From Owenia fusiformis (Eukaryota; Annelida; Polychaeta; Sabellida; Oweniidae), in the NCBI GenBank assembly GCA_903813345.2, contig CAIIXF020000004.1, positions 2,315,525 through 2,379,524 on the forward strand: a DNA stretch of 64,000 nt. Direction: 5' to 3'. Each line of letters begins with the position of its first letter. Positions within the stretch are counted from its first letter, which is position 1. Under the pieces are notes generated by a model. The model worked only from the letters and a program-made list of their open reading frames with translations, made no database searches and was not told where the DNA came from. The translations under genes and the position numbers were made by a program. Shown here piece by piece: positions 32,850 to 45,153 of this stretch.

Positions 32850-33860
32850 GGTGAAGAAGGTGGTGACGATCACTTACTTGAGTTGGGAAAATAATTTTCA
32901 CCTGGGAATGTAAAGACAATGTGAATAGAAGGTGGTGACGATCACTCACTTGAGTTGGGAGAACAACTTTCACCTGGGAATGTAAAGACAATGTGAATAG
33001 AATGTGGTGACGATCACTCACTTGTGTTGGGAGAACAATCTTCACCTAAGAATGTAAAGACAATGTGAATAGAAGGTGGTGACGATCATTCACTTGTGTT
33101 GGGAAAACAATCTTCACCTAAGAATGTAAAGACAATGTGAATAAAAGGTGGTGACGATCACTCACTTGTGTTGGAAGTACAATCTTCACCTAAGAATGTA
33201 AAGACAATGTGAATAGAAGGTGGTGACGATCATTCACTTGTGTTGGAAGAACAATCTTCACCTAAGAATGTAAAGACAATGTGAATAGAAGGTGGTGACG
33301 ATCACTCACTTGTGTTGGAAGAACAATCTTCACCTGAGAATGTAAAGACAATGTGAATAGAAAGTGGTGACGATCATTCACTTGTGTTGGGAGAATAATC
33401 TTCACCTGAGAATGCAAAGACAATGTGAATGGAAGGTGGTGACGATCACTCACTTGTGTTGGGAGAATAATCTTCACCTGAGAATGCAAAGACAAGGTGA
33501 ATGGAAGGTGGTGACGATCACTCACTTGTGTTGGGAGAATAATCTTCACCTGAGAATGTAAAGACAATGTGAATAGAAGGTAGTGACGATCACTTACTTG
33601 TGTTTGGAGAATAATCTTCACCTGGGAATGTAAGGACAATGTGAATAGAAGGTGCTGACGATCACTCACTTGTGTTGGGAGAATAATCTTCACCTAAGAA
33701 TGTAAAGACAATGTGAATAGAAGGTGGTGACGATCACTCACTTGTGTTGGGAGAACAATCTTTACCTGAGAATGTAAAGACAATGTGAATAGAAGGTGGT
33801 GACGATTACTCACTTGTGTTGGGAGAATAATTTTCAACTGAGAATGAAAATACGATTTGA
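32850..33860. repeat. 72-bp tandem array, about 14 copies
   Basis: The unit contains ggtggtgacgatcactcact, tgtgttgggagaataatctt and cacctgagaatgtaaagaca atgtgaatagaa. The period is exactly 72 bp over most of the array (markers near 32933, 33005, 33077, 33293, 33365, 33437 and 33725). As 72 is divisible by three, both strands show repetitive open frames (24-residue periods). These are artefacts of the period, not evidence of a gene. Confidence 0.9.
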
Positions 33861-35499
33861 CTCATATGATGGAGGCCAACATTGAAGACATTATTTTGTT
33901 ACAAGATAGATACAAGAGCGATTGCAAAGCAGGCTCTGAATTCATAGGTAGAATTTCACTTCTTTAGAATCACTTGCGCAACATGCCAGATTTCTTGCCT
34001 GTAAGATAATAGTGATATGATAAAAAATATATTATGCCATATGGTATAGCATAGAGATTGTGTGCAACCTCAACACTCTAACTTGGTATCTGCAGTTTAC
34101 ATGCACCCCGGTGTTTTTTGTTGTCCCCGATATAAACTTTCAATATCAATCATATAAACTGTTACTTACCTTTGCGAATGTTTTCTGGCTTTCATATTTG
34201 AGATAAATATAAAATATAATATGATAAAAATAAAATATTATAAAATATGTTCATAAAATATGAACAGAATCGCCGCACTTCTTTTCGAGCTATAGTAAAA
34301 AAAAGTAAAAGTGGCGGCCATTTTTCTAAATGTGTGTCCTCAACCATGAGTGTCATTAAAGGGTGTGCCATACTTATAATATTCACATACCAAATTTGAA
34401 CAAAATCGCTCCACTACTTTTCGAGTTATAGTAAAAAATCTTAAAATGGCGGTCATTTTTCAAAATGGACACCTTCGACAAAAAGTGCCATTAGACAGTG
34501 TGCCATGCTTATAGTATTCACATACCAACTATAACCAAGTAAGAAACGTTAAAATAGTCCTCCATCTAGGAGATATATACACCAGGTAATGTTACTAAAA
34601 TTAAAAAAATATGAAAAAATATGGTCACCTGTCCTCTAGATTCAATTTCTGAATGAATCGTAGCATAATGTACAGATTATTTGATATCATGCTATTCTTG
34701 AAACATTTATACGCAAAAATAACTGGGTCGCTCACCTCTTATGCCTATATGTGTTCAGTAATCATCAATTCTCGTGAGTAAAATTTCTCCAGGCCATTGA
34801 AAGGTCCGCTCCGTAAATTGACAATTTCTACTGCGCATTGGTGTCATGGGTTGTGAAACACTGGACGAAATGGTTTGGTAAATTTCAAGCTAGTTGATTG
34901 GTCGAAAAAATCACGCGCCTTTGCGTGATTTGCTTTATTCTCGCGAGATAAATTTCTATTTTGAACAACCATTATGATTTGGTGCATTATCTGACCAATA
35001 AAGTAGATTTGGAGGTATGAATATTTTTTTTTATTTTTCTGTTTAGTGTTTTCTTCAGGCCCTATGTGTCTCAGGATATTTGTTTAACGAAAACTAGACA
35101 AATAATTTATTTTAAAAATACATATTTTTTATTTTGGATGGAAGCTGCGTAACCTGAGAAATAATATAAGTATAATATATGGAGGACTTCCCATAACCGT
35201 GGTGACAGGGGGTCTCTACTCAGTTATAAACTATTGGACAGAAGTAAAGACATATCAAAAGATAAGATACCTCTTAAAATACGAAACTAAAAGGTAAAAA
35301 AATATCTAAACATAAAACAAAGACAATGTATTATCCCCAATGTCCATTTGTCATTACAAACCTAAATCATGTTCACAGTCTAGTAAGGCCTAACAATAAA
35401 AAGAAAATCTGAAAGTGCCACAGTACGTTATTTGTACGTTCTTAACCACTTATCTCTTACTAATTTGATCATTATTAAAGTATTAATTTTCAACACTAC
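33861..35499. other. Non-coding; ~250-bp tandem pair near 34240-34520
   Basis: A unit with cgagctatagtaaaaaa...., aatggcggtcatttttcaaa and gtgtgccatacttataatat tcacatacca occurs twice in tandem. No coding frame is supported in the rest of the interval. Confidence 0.45.
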
Positions 35500-37190
35500 A
35501 CTCCCATACCTGCCAACCTCTCAGAGAAAAAAAACAGGAGTTTTTTTTAAAAAAAACAGGAGAATCCAGGAGATATTTTGCAAAAAACAGGAGAAAAACA
35601 GGGGACGTTTACTGAAAAAACAGGAGAAAACAGGAGACTTCTTTTAAAAAACAGGAGAAAACAGGAGGTTTCTTTTAGAAAACAAGTTACCATCTAAAAA
35701 CAGGAGAAAACAGGAGATTTTCAGTCTAAACAGGAGATTTTCTTTAAAAACAGGAGAAAACAGGAGGTTTCTTTTAGAAAACAAGTTACCATCTAAAAAC
35801 AGGAGAAAACAATAGACTTTCAGTCTAAACAGGAGATTTTCTTTAAAAAACAGGAGAAAACAGGAGACTTCTTTTAAAAAACAGGAGAAAACGGGAGGTT
35901 TCTTTTAGAAAAAAAGTTACCATCTAAAAAACAGGAGAAAACAGGAGATTTTCAGTCTAAACAGGAGATTTTCTTTAAAAAACAGGAGAAAACAGGAGAC
36001 TTCTTTTAAAAAACAGGAGAAACGGGAGGTTTCTTTTAGAAAACAAGTTACCATCTAAAAAACAGGAGAAAACAGGAGATTTTCAGTCTAAACAGGAGAT
36101 TTTCTTTAAAAACAGGAGAAAACAATTTATTTTAAAAGCATGAGAAAACAGATTATCTTTAAAAACAGTAGAAAACAGAAAACTTCAAAGAAAACACATT
36201 GTTCTTATAAAAAATACTCTATTTATGGCCAGAAATGGTGAAAGATATGATGGTCCAAAATCACTTGCAATACCGGGTTGCAATCTATAGGCCTACTGCA
36301 CATGGCCGTCTAGGTCCAGGATCAAGGAGGGATTGGCTCCCAGAATGCAACATCGATACTCTGTCGATATTCTTGATGTCATGATTGCAAAATTCTAATT
36401 CAAACAGCCGCTATTTTATTCACTTCAACATTTGTATATAGTTAATTTTGGGTCTTATTTTCAAACGAAAATGCAGTTTGAATTCGAATTTTGTAGTCAC
36501 GACATAGGGAGTATCGGTATCGAAGTTGCATCCTGGGAGCCAATCCAAAAAAGCTTACCGTAAATGTGACTGATAAATCTCAATCTTTGACAAACTTCAA
36601 TGGTAAAATCATTCAAACTTATTCAACATGATTTCTCTTAATGAATATACATGCTTAATCTTGGTAGGCTTACGCAATCGTGCATAAATAGACAAAATTA
36701 TTCTTACCCCGTTTCACGGACATACTTGCGCAGATTCTTATCGCCTCCACTCAGATTATCTACGTAATACGCATGCGCTAGGATCGTAATAAAGGATGGA
36801 TTCGCTCTTACTGATTAAAATTGTTGCGCGTGCGCTGATTTCCTTGTTGTTGATTGGACATTTATATTAGATTAACTTTGTTTTTCATGATTAGATGTCG
36901 CTGGAGTTAATTGACTTATATGTAAGATACTGGAGACGATCGATGAGTACTCGAATTCAAGTTTAAAATCGGGAGGTAGGAGGAAAAAACGGGAGGACAC
37001 AGACAAAATCGGGGGATTTTTACCTAAAACATGCGAAGTTATTTGTAGAAATCGGGAGAAAAAATCGGGAGATGATGAAAAATTACAAAATTAGAAAATC
37101 GGGAGATGGCAAAATTGCGCAGGAGATGGGTTAAAAAAACAGGAATCTCCCGATTTAAATCGGGAGTTGGCAACTGTGCACTCCATAGTT
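35500..37190. mobile_element. Candidate TIR element built from CAGGAG and CGGGAG minisatellites
   Basis: The left edge reads cactcccatacctgccaacc tctcagag. The complement of the right edge reads ggagtgcacagttgccaact cccg. The two share the ..TGCCAAC.TC core. Just inside the left edge lies a 660-bp minisatellite (35520-36180) of aaaacaggagaaaacaggag and ttcttttagaaaacaagtta blocks. Inside the right edge (36960-37160) lies a related aaatcgggagatgg-type array. The middle is ordinary non-coding DNA. I infer one element with repetitive subterminal regions. Confidence 0.4.
35520..36180. repeat. aaaacaggag minisatellite with ~120-bp higher-order unit
   Basis: The short module acaggagaaa repeats dozens of times, organised into larger blocks in which ttcttttagaaaacaagtta ccatct and ttttcagtctaaacaggaga recur at regular distance four to five times. 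The strand is strongly purine-biased. There is no gene. Confidence 0.85.
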
Positions 37191-37555
37191 TCTCATCTGT
37201 ATTGAGATTCTGACATTGCACTTAATATGCCAATATCAATATTTTATCTACACTATCTGATTATTATCAACAAAACTGAAACTGAAGTAAATAGAATAAG
37301 GGGATTCCTCTTTTAAAATACTGTCATGCAAGGTGCCTTTCTTATTTGAATTTCAACTTCGTATAAAAAAGTAGTGCTTTTCTGAGAATAATTGATCTAC
37401 ATCTTATTATTTCAAACATCACATTTGTTAACATTATCTTACTTATATTTGCTATATTGTAAAATCATTAAATCAAGATCAAATTCATAAAAACCGGAAC
37501 TTTACAAAAAGATACGAAAATAATAGCAGGCTCTGAATCTTAATCACTTCCTAGA
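37191..37555. other. Non-coding spacer
   Basis: AT-rich, no gene or repeat recognised. Confidence 0.35.
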
Positions 37556-37698
37556 AGGAGACACACAACCATTAGATCCTTCCGCCGAGTGGGAAGACGA
37601 ATAGATGGCATTATAAAAACAAAAATATAGTCCAATTATTGTAATTACATTAGCATCACCAGTGGTTGGATTTTGGTAAGTACATGAATGAAAAAGTG

Positions 37699-39660
37699 GG
37701 AGGAGCCAGAGTCTAACCCTAACCCCTAACCCTAACCCCTTACCCCAACATTACCCCTAACCCTAACTATAGCCTAACCCTAAGCCAGAGCCTAACCCTA
37801 ACCTCTAACTCTAACCTCAACACTACAACTAACCCTAACTATAGCCTAACCCTAAGCTAGAGCCTAAGCCTAACCCCAACACTACCCCTAACCCTAACTA
37901 TAGCCTTACCCTAAGCCAGGGCCTAACCCTAGCCCCAACACTACCCTTAGCCCTAACTAAAGCCTAACCCTAAGCCCAAGCCTAACCCTAACCCCTAATC
38001 CTAACCTTGACTTAACCCTAAGTAATCAAATACAGTGTTCAGAATGATCATTTATCAATTGGGAGACCTATAATTGGAAATGTGTGTTGTTTTGGTTTTC
38101 TTTGATGAATATTCCCCAGGGTAGAACAACAACTGGAGAAAATGACCAATTTTTCTGTATCCTCCATACTAAATATTTCTCTGTAAACATTCAGAAGCAA
38201 TAATAATGATTACAATTAGTTTATGTAATTGATAACACATGAATTGTTCTATCATTTGACAAAGTTTAATGTCACGATGGTCTGTACTATTTCCCAAAAG
38301 TGTCGAATAAGCATTTTTTCGCAAAAATCTACCCCGTGTTATTAAATATGCGCATAAATAAGAGATATTAATTGCCTATTTCTTTAAATTACAAAAACTT
38401 ATTCTAGGCAAAATGTGCTTTCCAGATATAGCTCATTCAGCTCTGTACTACCTCCCCATCTCAAACTAGACACCTCCCAACACATCTAGCCATGGGTTCC
38501 AATTTTAGTCAATATCCCAGGAAAACATCTAATTGCAGAAAGGGGATGGGTAACTTTAATCATTCATATATCTGGAAAAAATAGTCGAATCTGCTTGCGG
38601 TTTGTATTATTTTAGTAGACAATAACTTGGGGTTACATTTTGGAGGAAATTACAATTGTAACTTAAAGGATGGGTCACTACTATCGCCCATTCTGGAGTA
38701 CCAATTTTTTTTTAATTTGGTCATATTTCTCAACTATTTCCAGTTTTTATTGGGACTTTCATTAATTTCATCTCTCTCAATGCGTTTGACAAAGTTTCAT
38801 GTCACTATGGTCCATGCTTTTCCCAAAAAAGTGCTGAATAAGCATTTTTTCGCAAAAATTTACCCCGTGTTATTCAAATATGTGCATAAATTAGAGAAAT
38901 TTATTGATTATTTTTCTAAATCACAAAAATTGATTCTAGGCAAAATGTGCTATCCAGATTGGCTCAATCAGCTCTGTAATACCTCCCCAGCTCAAACTAA
39001 ACATCTCCCAACACATCCGTCATAGGCTCCAACCAGGAGTCAACTTTTTGTTACTTTTGGTCATATTTCTCTACTGTTTCCATGATTTTTATTGGAATTT
39101 TCACAAATTTTGCTCTAGAAGGCTAAATCATTGGCCATGACCTAACCCTATACCCCAACAATATCTCTAACCCTAACTATAGCCTAACCCTAAGCCAGAG
39201 CCTAACTCGAACCCTTAACCTGAACCCCAACACTACCCCTAACCCTAACTATAGCCTAACCCTAAGCCAGAGCCTAACCCTAACCCCTAACCCTAACCCT
39301 AACCCCAACACTATTCCTAACCCTAACTACAGCCTAACCCTAAGCCAGAGTCTAACCCTAACCCCTTACCCCAACATTACCCCTAACCCTAACTATAGCC
39401 TAACCCTAAGCCAGAGCCTAACCCTAACCTCTAACTCTAACCTCAACACTACAACTAACCCTAACTATAGCCTAACCCTAAGCTAGAGCCTAAGCCTAAC
39501 CCCAACACTACCCCTAACCCTAACTATAGCCTTACCCTAAGCCAGGGCCTAACCCTAGCCCCAACACTACCCTTAGCCCTAACTAAAGCCTAACCCTAAG
39601 CCCAAGCCTAACCCTAACCCCTAATCCTAACCTTGACTTAACCCTAAGTAATCAAATACA
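37699..39660. repeat. CCCTAA-derived interstitial arrays and ~1-kb satellite unit
   Basis: Two blocks (about 37711-38030 and about 39140-39650) consist of ccctaa-like words in a longer register (accctaactatagcctaacc ctaagccagagcctaac). They resemble the vertebrate/invertebrate telomere hexamer TTAGGG but are degenerate and bounded by other DNA. Between them is a unique-looking ~650-bp spacer that includes a divergent version (about 38790-39030) of the sequence at 38265-38510, so the whole is a satellite with a ~1-kb unit. Confidence 0.75.
37736..38683 (+). repeat. 948-bp segment duplicated at 39362-40309, copy 1
   Basis: Offset to the second copy is 1626 at both the left and right ends, so there is no net length change. 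I saw no base difference in the portions compared by eye. Left of 37736 the copies differ by one 12-bp CCCTAA-type indel. Confidence 0.85.
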
Positions 39661-40309
39661 GTGTTCAGAATGATCATTTATCAATTGGGAGACCTATAAT
39701 TGGAAATGTGTGTTGTTTTGGTTTTCTTTGATGAATATTCCCCAGGGTAGAACAACAACTGGAGAAAATGACCAATTTTTCTGTATCCTCCATACTAAAT
39801 ATTTCTCTGTAAACATTCAGAAGCAATAATAATGATTACAATTAGTTTATGTAATTGATAACACATGAATTGTTCTATCATTTGACAAAGTTTAATGTCA
39901 CGATGGTCTGTACTATTTCCCAAAAGTGTCGAATAAGCATTTTTTCGCAAAAATCTACCCCGTGTTATTAAATATGCGCATAAATAAGAGATATTAATTG
40001 CCTATTTCTTTAAATTACAAAAACTTATTCTAGGCAAAATGTGCTTTCCAGATATAGCTCATTCAGCTCTGTACTACCTCCCCATCTCAAACTAGACACC
40101 TCCCAACACATCTAGCCATGGGTTCCAATTTTAGTCAATATCCCAGGAAAACATCTAATTGCAGAAAGGGGATGGGTAACTTTAATCATTCATATATCTG
40201 GAAAAAATAGTCGAATCTGCTTGCGGTTTGTATTATTTTAGTAGACAATAACTTGGGGTTACATTTTGGAGGAAATTACAATTGTAACTTAAAGGATGGG
40301 TCACTACTA
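39362..40309 (+). repeat. 948-bp segment, copy 2
   Basis: Second copy of 37736-38683. It is followed directly by a copy of the 143 bp that precede the array at 37556-37698. Confidence 0.85.
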
Positions 40310-40451
40310 GGAGACACACAACCATTAGATCCTTCCGCCGAGTGGGAAGACGAATAGATGGCATTATAAAAACAAAAATATAGTCCAATTATTGTAATTA
40401 CATTAGCATCACCAGTGGTTGGATTTTGGTAAGTACATGAATGAAAAAGTG
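40309..40451 (+). repeat. 143-bp flank repeat (copy of 37556-37698)
   Basis: aggagacacacaaccattag through gaatgaaaaagtg is the same in both places, with a constant offset of 2753. The array is thus bracketed by direct repeats of its own flank, consistent with unequal crossing-over or an assembly join. Confidence 0.85.
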
Positions 40452-40794
40452 TATGTGTGGACCAACTCTGAGACATGATTTGATGTGATTAAGGTGCATT
40501 TTCTTTAAAAAATTTGACCTTTTTGACCTGCCTCCATCTGTCAAAATCAGAATGACATTTTTTGACATTTTCTATAGATGGCGTCTTCAACAGGTGAGAT
40601 CTTTTGATTTTCGTGGGGAGTTTTGATTCAAACTTTTTTGACTGACAGAGGACATACTGGGATATGATGCAATGATAGCAAAACATGTCCACAAATCTTA
40701 GTTTTCTCTTGAAGACAGATCGTTTGTATGGGAATACGCATGTTATAACAATTAGTTGGGTTAACCCGAAGTGAAACCAAATTATATCACTAGA
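40452..40794. other. Non-coding spacer
   Basis: A minus-strand ORF at 40489-40692 contains a LLKTPSIENV phrase loosely like the gag-like fragment at 13344-13775, but it is too short to support. Nothing else was seen. Confidence 0.3.
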
Positions 40795-41193
40795 GGCAAT
40801 CTGCGCGAGATTCCATTTTTTGGTTCGGTTTTTAGCGCATGCGCATTAAATCCAGCAATTTTATTGGTTCAAATTATTGTAACGCATGCGCAATTAACAA
40901 CTTATAAGAACATTTAATTTTAGATAGATGTCACTTACGTTCATTATTTCACAGCAGTCCCTACCCATGATGCACCGTATAGCGCGGGAATAATTTTGTT
41001 TAGTGTCAAAACAAGTATACATCCAAAACAAATGTAATGACATAAGAATATTAAACTGCCCCTGATTTGTAGAAGTGTGTTGTACAAACTTAAACCAAAC
41101 CGATGGCAGAAAAGCACTTTGAATCATGGGAATGAAGTACTTCCTTTAATGAAAAACCGAACCAAGTAAAAACCGAATCTCGCGCAGATTGCC
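40795..41193. mobile_element. 399-bp MITE, ggcaatctgcgcgagattc ends
   Basis: The left end ggcaatctgcgcgagattcc then ttttttggttcggttttt is the inverse of the right end (gaaaaaccgaaccaagtaaa aaccgaatctcgcgcagatt gcc). The arms are about 40 bp. The short GC-containing core holds gcatgcgca palindromes. No perfect target duplication was found. Confidence 0.7.
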
Positions 41194-41389
41194 ACGACTC
41201 AAGTAAATCCTGAATTTCCTCCAAGAGAAAATATGGAACTACTAAATGAGATAGACCTTTTTATGCTACAAAATACACAGATATCATACTTTAGATTCAG
41301 AATGAACCTAGGGAATCTGCAGATCTAAGTAAGAGTTATTTTAGTAAACCTGGTAAGTAGTAAGAGGTCAATGGTAACTCCAGGAAATG

Positions 41390-41825
41390 CGGATATTCCA
41401 AGAAAATGGCTGCCTTTTTAATTTTCCAAAGGACGATTCTCGGTTTGGAGAACAGTCTCCTGGGCTAATAATTTTTTTCATGAAAAATATAGAAATATTA
41501 CCCAAATTAAACTATGAATATTCAAAAGAGGACATTTACATCTAAAAGATGTAAAAATAACAAATTGGTCTGAAGCAGGGATAATGCTAAATTAGACTGA
41601 TTCAATAAAATACAAGTCTTGATTTTGGGGAAAGAAGTTCATCAGTGTACTGCGCTAATATTTTTTTGCGAAAAATCTAAAAATATTACCCAAATTAAAT
41701 TATGACTATTCAAAAGAAAACATTCAAATCTATATTATGTAAAAAAAATCAAATTTGTCCGAAACAGGGATAATGCTAATTTAGATTGAAGAACTTCGTT
41801 CTCCAAACCGAGAATCGTCCTTTCC
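41390..41825. repeat. Inverted repeat enclosing a tandem pair
   Basis: aaaggacgattctcggtttg gagaac at about 41430-41455 is mirrored by gttctccaaaccgagaatcg tcctttcc at 41798-41825. Inside, a ~185-bp block (ctaata..ttttttt..gaaaaat...acccaaattaaa...acagggataatgctaa) occurs twice in tandem (about 41465 and 41650). Likely a small non-autonomous element. Confidence 0.55.
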
Positions 41826-42343
41826 CCAAGTTTCTCAACAACACTGGACTACCATCGACCTCTTACTTGATATATCAAAGGAGACAATGTAGTGGAAAAC
41901 ACACACATCCCTTCATACTTTATTTTGTACCAGAAGATAACATTTACATGTATAGAAATCTAGAGAAATGTAGAGACCCACTCATTGTAACATATTAAGC
42001 TATTGCTCAGTAAGCGTATATTCACACTAGAATGTATCGGTTAAATAGTAAGACAGGCAAAAGTGCAGTCAGCTGATTTGAGGAAAGTGATGTCAATTTC
42101 ACTTCAGAGTCAATAAAAACATGCAGTTGTTCTATGTCAGAGTATCCATTTCATCTTGCCTTTTAAAAGTTGAAACGTTCAAGTTGAAAAGTTGAACCCT
42201 TTCCCGGGTTCGTCATATTTTCACAGTGGCGTAGCCAGCAAATGGTGACTAGGGATTCGATTTTCTATGTATTCACAAATCTTCCCCTTCATCGGTGTAC
42301 CTCACAAAAAAGCATTTTTTGTATTTGTCATACATACAATGTA
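41826..42343. other. Non-coding spacer
   Basis: No gene recognised. Confidence 0.3.
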
Positions 42344-42380
42344 CACCCCTCCAAAAGTTTGGCAACAATTTGATTTTCTA
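42344..42380 (+). repeat. Solo Tc1-like left end
   Basis: TA-cacccctccaaaagtttggc aac matches the left end of the element beginning at 43300 in the same orientation. It is probably a remnant or duplicated end of the same family. Confidence 0.45.
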
Positions 42381-42616
42381 CGTTAAAATAGTTTTTGGTG
42401 AATCTTTTACTGAAAAGATATTGAAATCTGGTAGCAAAATCATACATTTAAATTTTACTGCACTTGTTTAATTGTTCAATGGAATCCAAATCAAGGGTTA
42501 GCATACATTGAGCCAACTTTTGTTAAGGGAAAATTATAACAAATCTCTAAGGAACATGTTTTTGACGAGCTACCATTGATAAATCGTCATTCCCAATTCA
42601 TGCTTTAGAGTTCATT

Positions 42617-42780
42617 TTTTTTTCAATTTCAATTTATTTATAATTCCTAGGTATTGATATAATTACAAAAGTATGCCTTTGTTAACTTAATAACATTAGC
42701 GGCATAGTAAATATTAAAATATAACACAGGAATTTACACAATACAAAAACTACGTAGTAAGTTCAGTCTGTATGTATGCT
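42617..42780 (-). mobile_element. 5'-truncated LINE 3' end with 16-bp target duplication
   Basis: tgctttagagttcatt occurs at 42601-42616 and again at 42781-42796, bracketing 164 bp. On the minus strand the insert ends aaataaattgaaattg followed by a poly(A) run, the hallmark of target-primed reverse transcription. It has no coding sequence, and the source family is not identified in the window. Confidence 0.8.
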
Positions 42781-43299
42781 TGCTTTAGAGTTCATTCAAA
42801 GATATTCAGACACATGCTATTTTCCCACACTTTTAGATGATTTTTGAAAAGAATCCAAATCAAAAGAATTTGATTTATATTTCATTTTGTAAGACCTCAT
42901 GAACTTACAGTTATTTACTGAAAACTTGTATATTCATAGCAAATATTTTTGAAGAATGTAATACTTATTTAATCATGGCGCACAATAAAAGTCGTAATGG
43001 CTGCACGAATACTCTCAATTGGTACTGACGATAAAAGTGACAGATGACAAATATTATTGTATTACATATTATGAAATGAAACATTCTATCACCGTTCCGC
43101 TGTTTTTATCATTAATGACGAGAATCATGAATGTTCTGAGAAATGAAAACATTTTAGATGAACTTGTGAAACATTATAGACTTTGATTTGTTTTTGAGAA
43201 ATTAAAGTTTTATTATTTTATTCAAGAATGCTGCCAAATCTTTTTAGACACACGATTTGAAACTTGTGGTAGGCCAATCCTCTGTCTTTCTGGCAAGTA

Positions 43300-45153
43300 C
43301 ACTCCCCTCCAAAAGTTTGGCAACCTAAGCTCCCTGCCTCCTCTTTATATTTGAATTTTTATTTACATAACCTGTGGGGAAAATACTTATAATATTGATT
43401 AAAATGTAATTTGATTTCACTTCCAATGCCTCCAAATTTTCCCATTTTTTTACCTCTTTTGTTGAATTTTTTAATCCGCTGGTGATTATCAGTGGATCAG
43501 TTTTTTAGAAAATAAAAAGTGATTATCAGGAAGCAATGCATATTGGTACACCATGTGATTTTTTAATATTTTTTATTATGAACTTTTTCCCTTAACTGTA
43601 TGGCATTATTTTTGCTTCTTTATTCATTAAATTCAAATATATTCGATATATGAAATATTAATATTCGCTAAATCATTTTCCATTCGGTAAAAATGTTACA
43701 GCAAATTAAGTTTTCAAACTAGCCAATCATTTAATACCATGAGCATTAAATTACATATTTCATTCGCTAAATGATATGTTTTTTTGCGTAAATTGTTAAG
43801 GTATTTCTTAAGAGTAACACATTATATGCACAATATTGAATTTCTATTTGAACCCTACCAAAATAAGTTTGCCTATATTTACCGAATGGATTATTTTTCT
43901 ATGACATAGTTAATGCATTTTACCGAAAGCTAATTTGCTATTTACCGAATGCAATAAAGTAATATTCGATAACTTTCGTTGTTGTTCGATATTTTGTCAC
44001 GTGACCTCGAGATTTGCAAAATGGCCGCGCAGCTATTCTACATCGTTCAAATATATCACGTGACTGAAAGTCTCGTAAAGTATCGAAAAATAATGAAATT
44101 TATCGAATGTGGCATTCGGTATTTACCGAATATAAATAATTTAAATACCGAATGTACAAATAATTAATTGAATTATACGTGCGTTAAGGATACGCTGCAT
44201 CACACAAATACATGTACACTGTGTATAAATATCAAATGTGAATGCCAACACAAAGAACAAGTGAAACTATTTAGCGAATATAAATTGTATAGATTATTAC
44301 ATTCGATAAAATAAAAAACATTCGATAGATTTGGTAAAGGTTTGGTAAATTGTTTGTTTTATTTGGTATTCATGGAATATTTAATGTACCGAATAAAGAA
44401 GCAGTTTAAACACCATATAACACTGAGAATGTAATACTCATTTGAAATAATAAATCTAGACTTATTTGATATAATCCTCCTTACGCCTTTGCTTTCCTCA
44501 GCAAAAGATGACTGCATCTGACCTTTTTATTGGACAGAACTTTCCACTGCACGTAATGTGTGTACCTTTTACACTTGTATCTAGTAACACAGACATACTC
44601 ACCTAATTGCCTCCCTTAATCCATTTATTTGCTAAACATATTATAATTAATGTCATAAACGCGATCCACTAAAGTTTGATATTCTTGAAAATAGAGTAAA
44701 TACTTAATACACTGAAACAGCAACATTTTAATCATGAACGTGCATCTGAAAAAGCAAAACTGATTTTTTTCGCAATCGATTTATTTTTCCTTAAAAAGTG
44801 ATGGATAATAAATACCCATTCGATCAAATACTTGTGTTTATAAATGATACATATGCTTTTAATAATAACTCATTTCAAAATGTTTCTATTATTTAATATT
44901 TGCTTTTGAGGACTTGTCAGACCCGGGGACTTAGCAAGAATTTTTTTGTTTGAAATAAAACAAAACGGAGGGGCACAGATTTGAAAGAAAATGTGTTTTC
45001 ATCAGTATTAAGACAATTTGTTTACTTCACTGTAGATGGAGCAGCTTTTTATTGATATTTTTTCTTTGCATAATGTCATAATGCTCCGGGGTCTTCCCAA
45101 AATTAAACAATCCCACCCCGTGCCTGAGGTTGCCAATCTTTTGGAGAGAAGTG
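43300..45153. mobile_element. Tc1/mariner-type element, 1.85 kb, no transposase
   Basis: The ends (ta)cactcccctccaaaagtttg gcaac and the complement of gttgccaatcttttggagag aagtg(ta) are inverted repeats flanked by TA. CTCCAAAAGTTTGG is a familiar type of Tc1-like TIR. The inside is very AT-rich and full of attcggtaa/ttaccgaat words (43620-44400) in both orientations. No D,D34E-type ORF was seen. Confidence 0.6.

Noticed and set aside
33262-33693. 143-residue minus-strand ORF (and plus-strand ORF 33364-33561)
   Set aside because: Pure translation of the 72-bp tandem array; no splice sites or domain.
38627-39025. 132-residue plus-strand ORF
   Set aside because: Lies in the satellite spacer, runs through the divergent repeat unit, and lacks domain or splice evidence.
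37711-39650. True telomere or chromosome end
   Set aside because: The hexamers are degenerate, in a longer register, and flanked by unique DNA and other elements on both sides.
40489-40692. Possible second gag-like fragment
   Set aside because: Only a LKTPSIE-like phrase is shared; too short to support.
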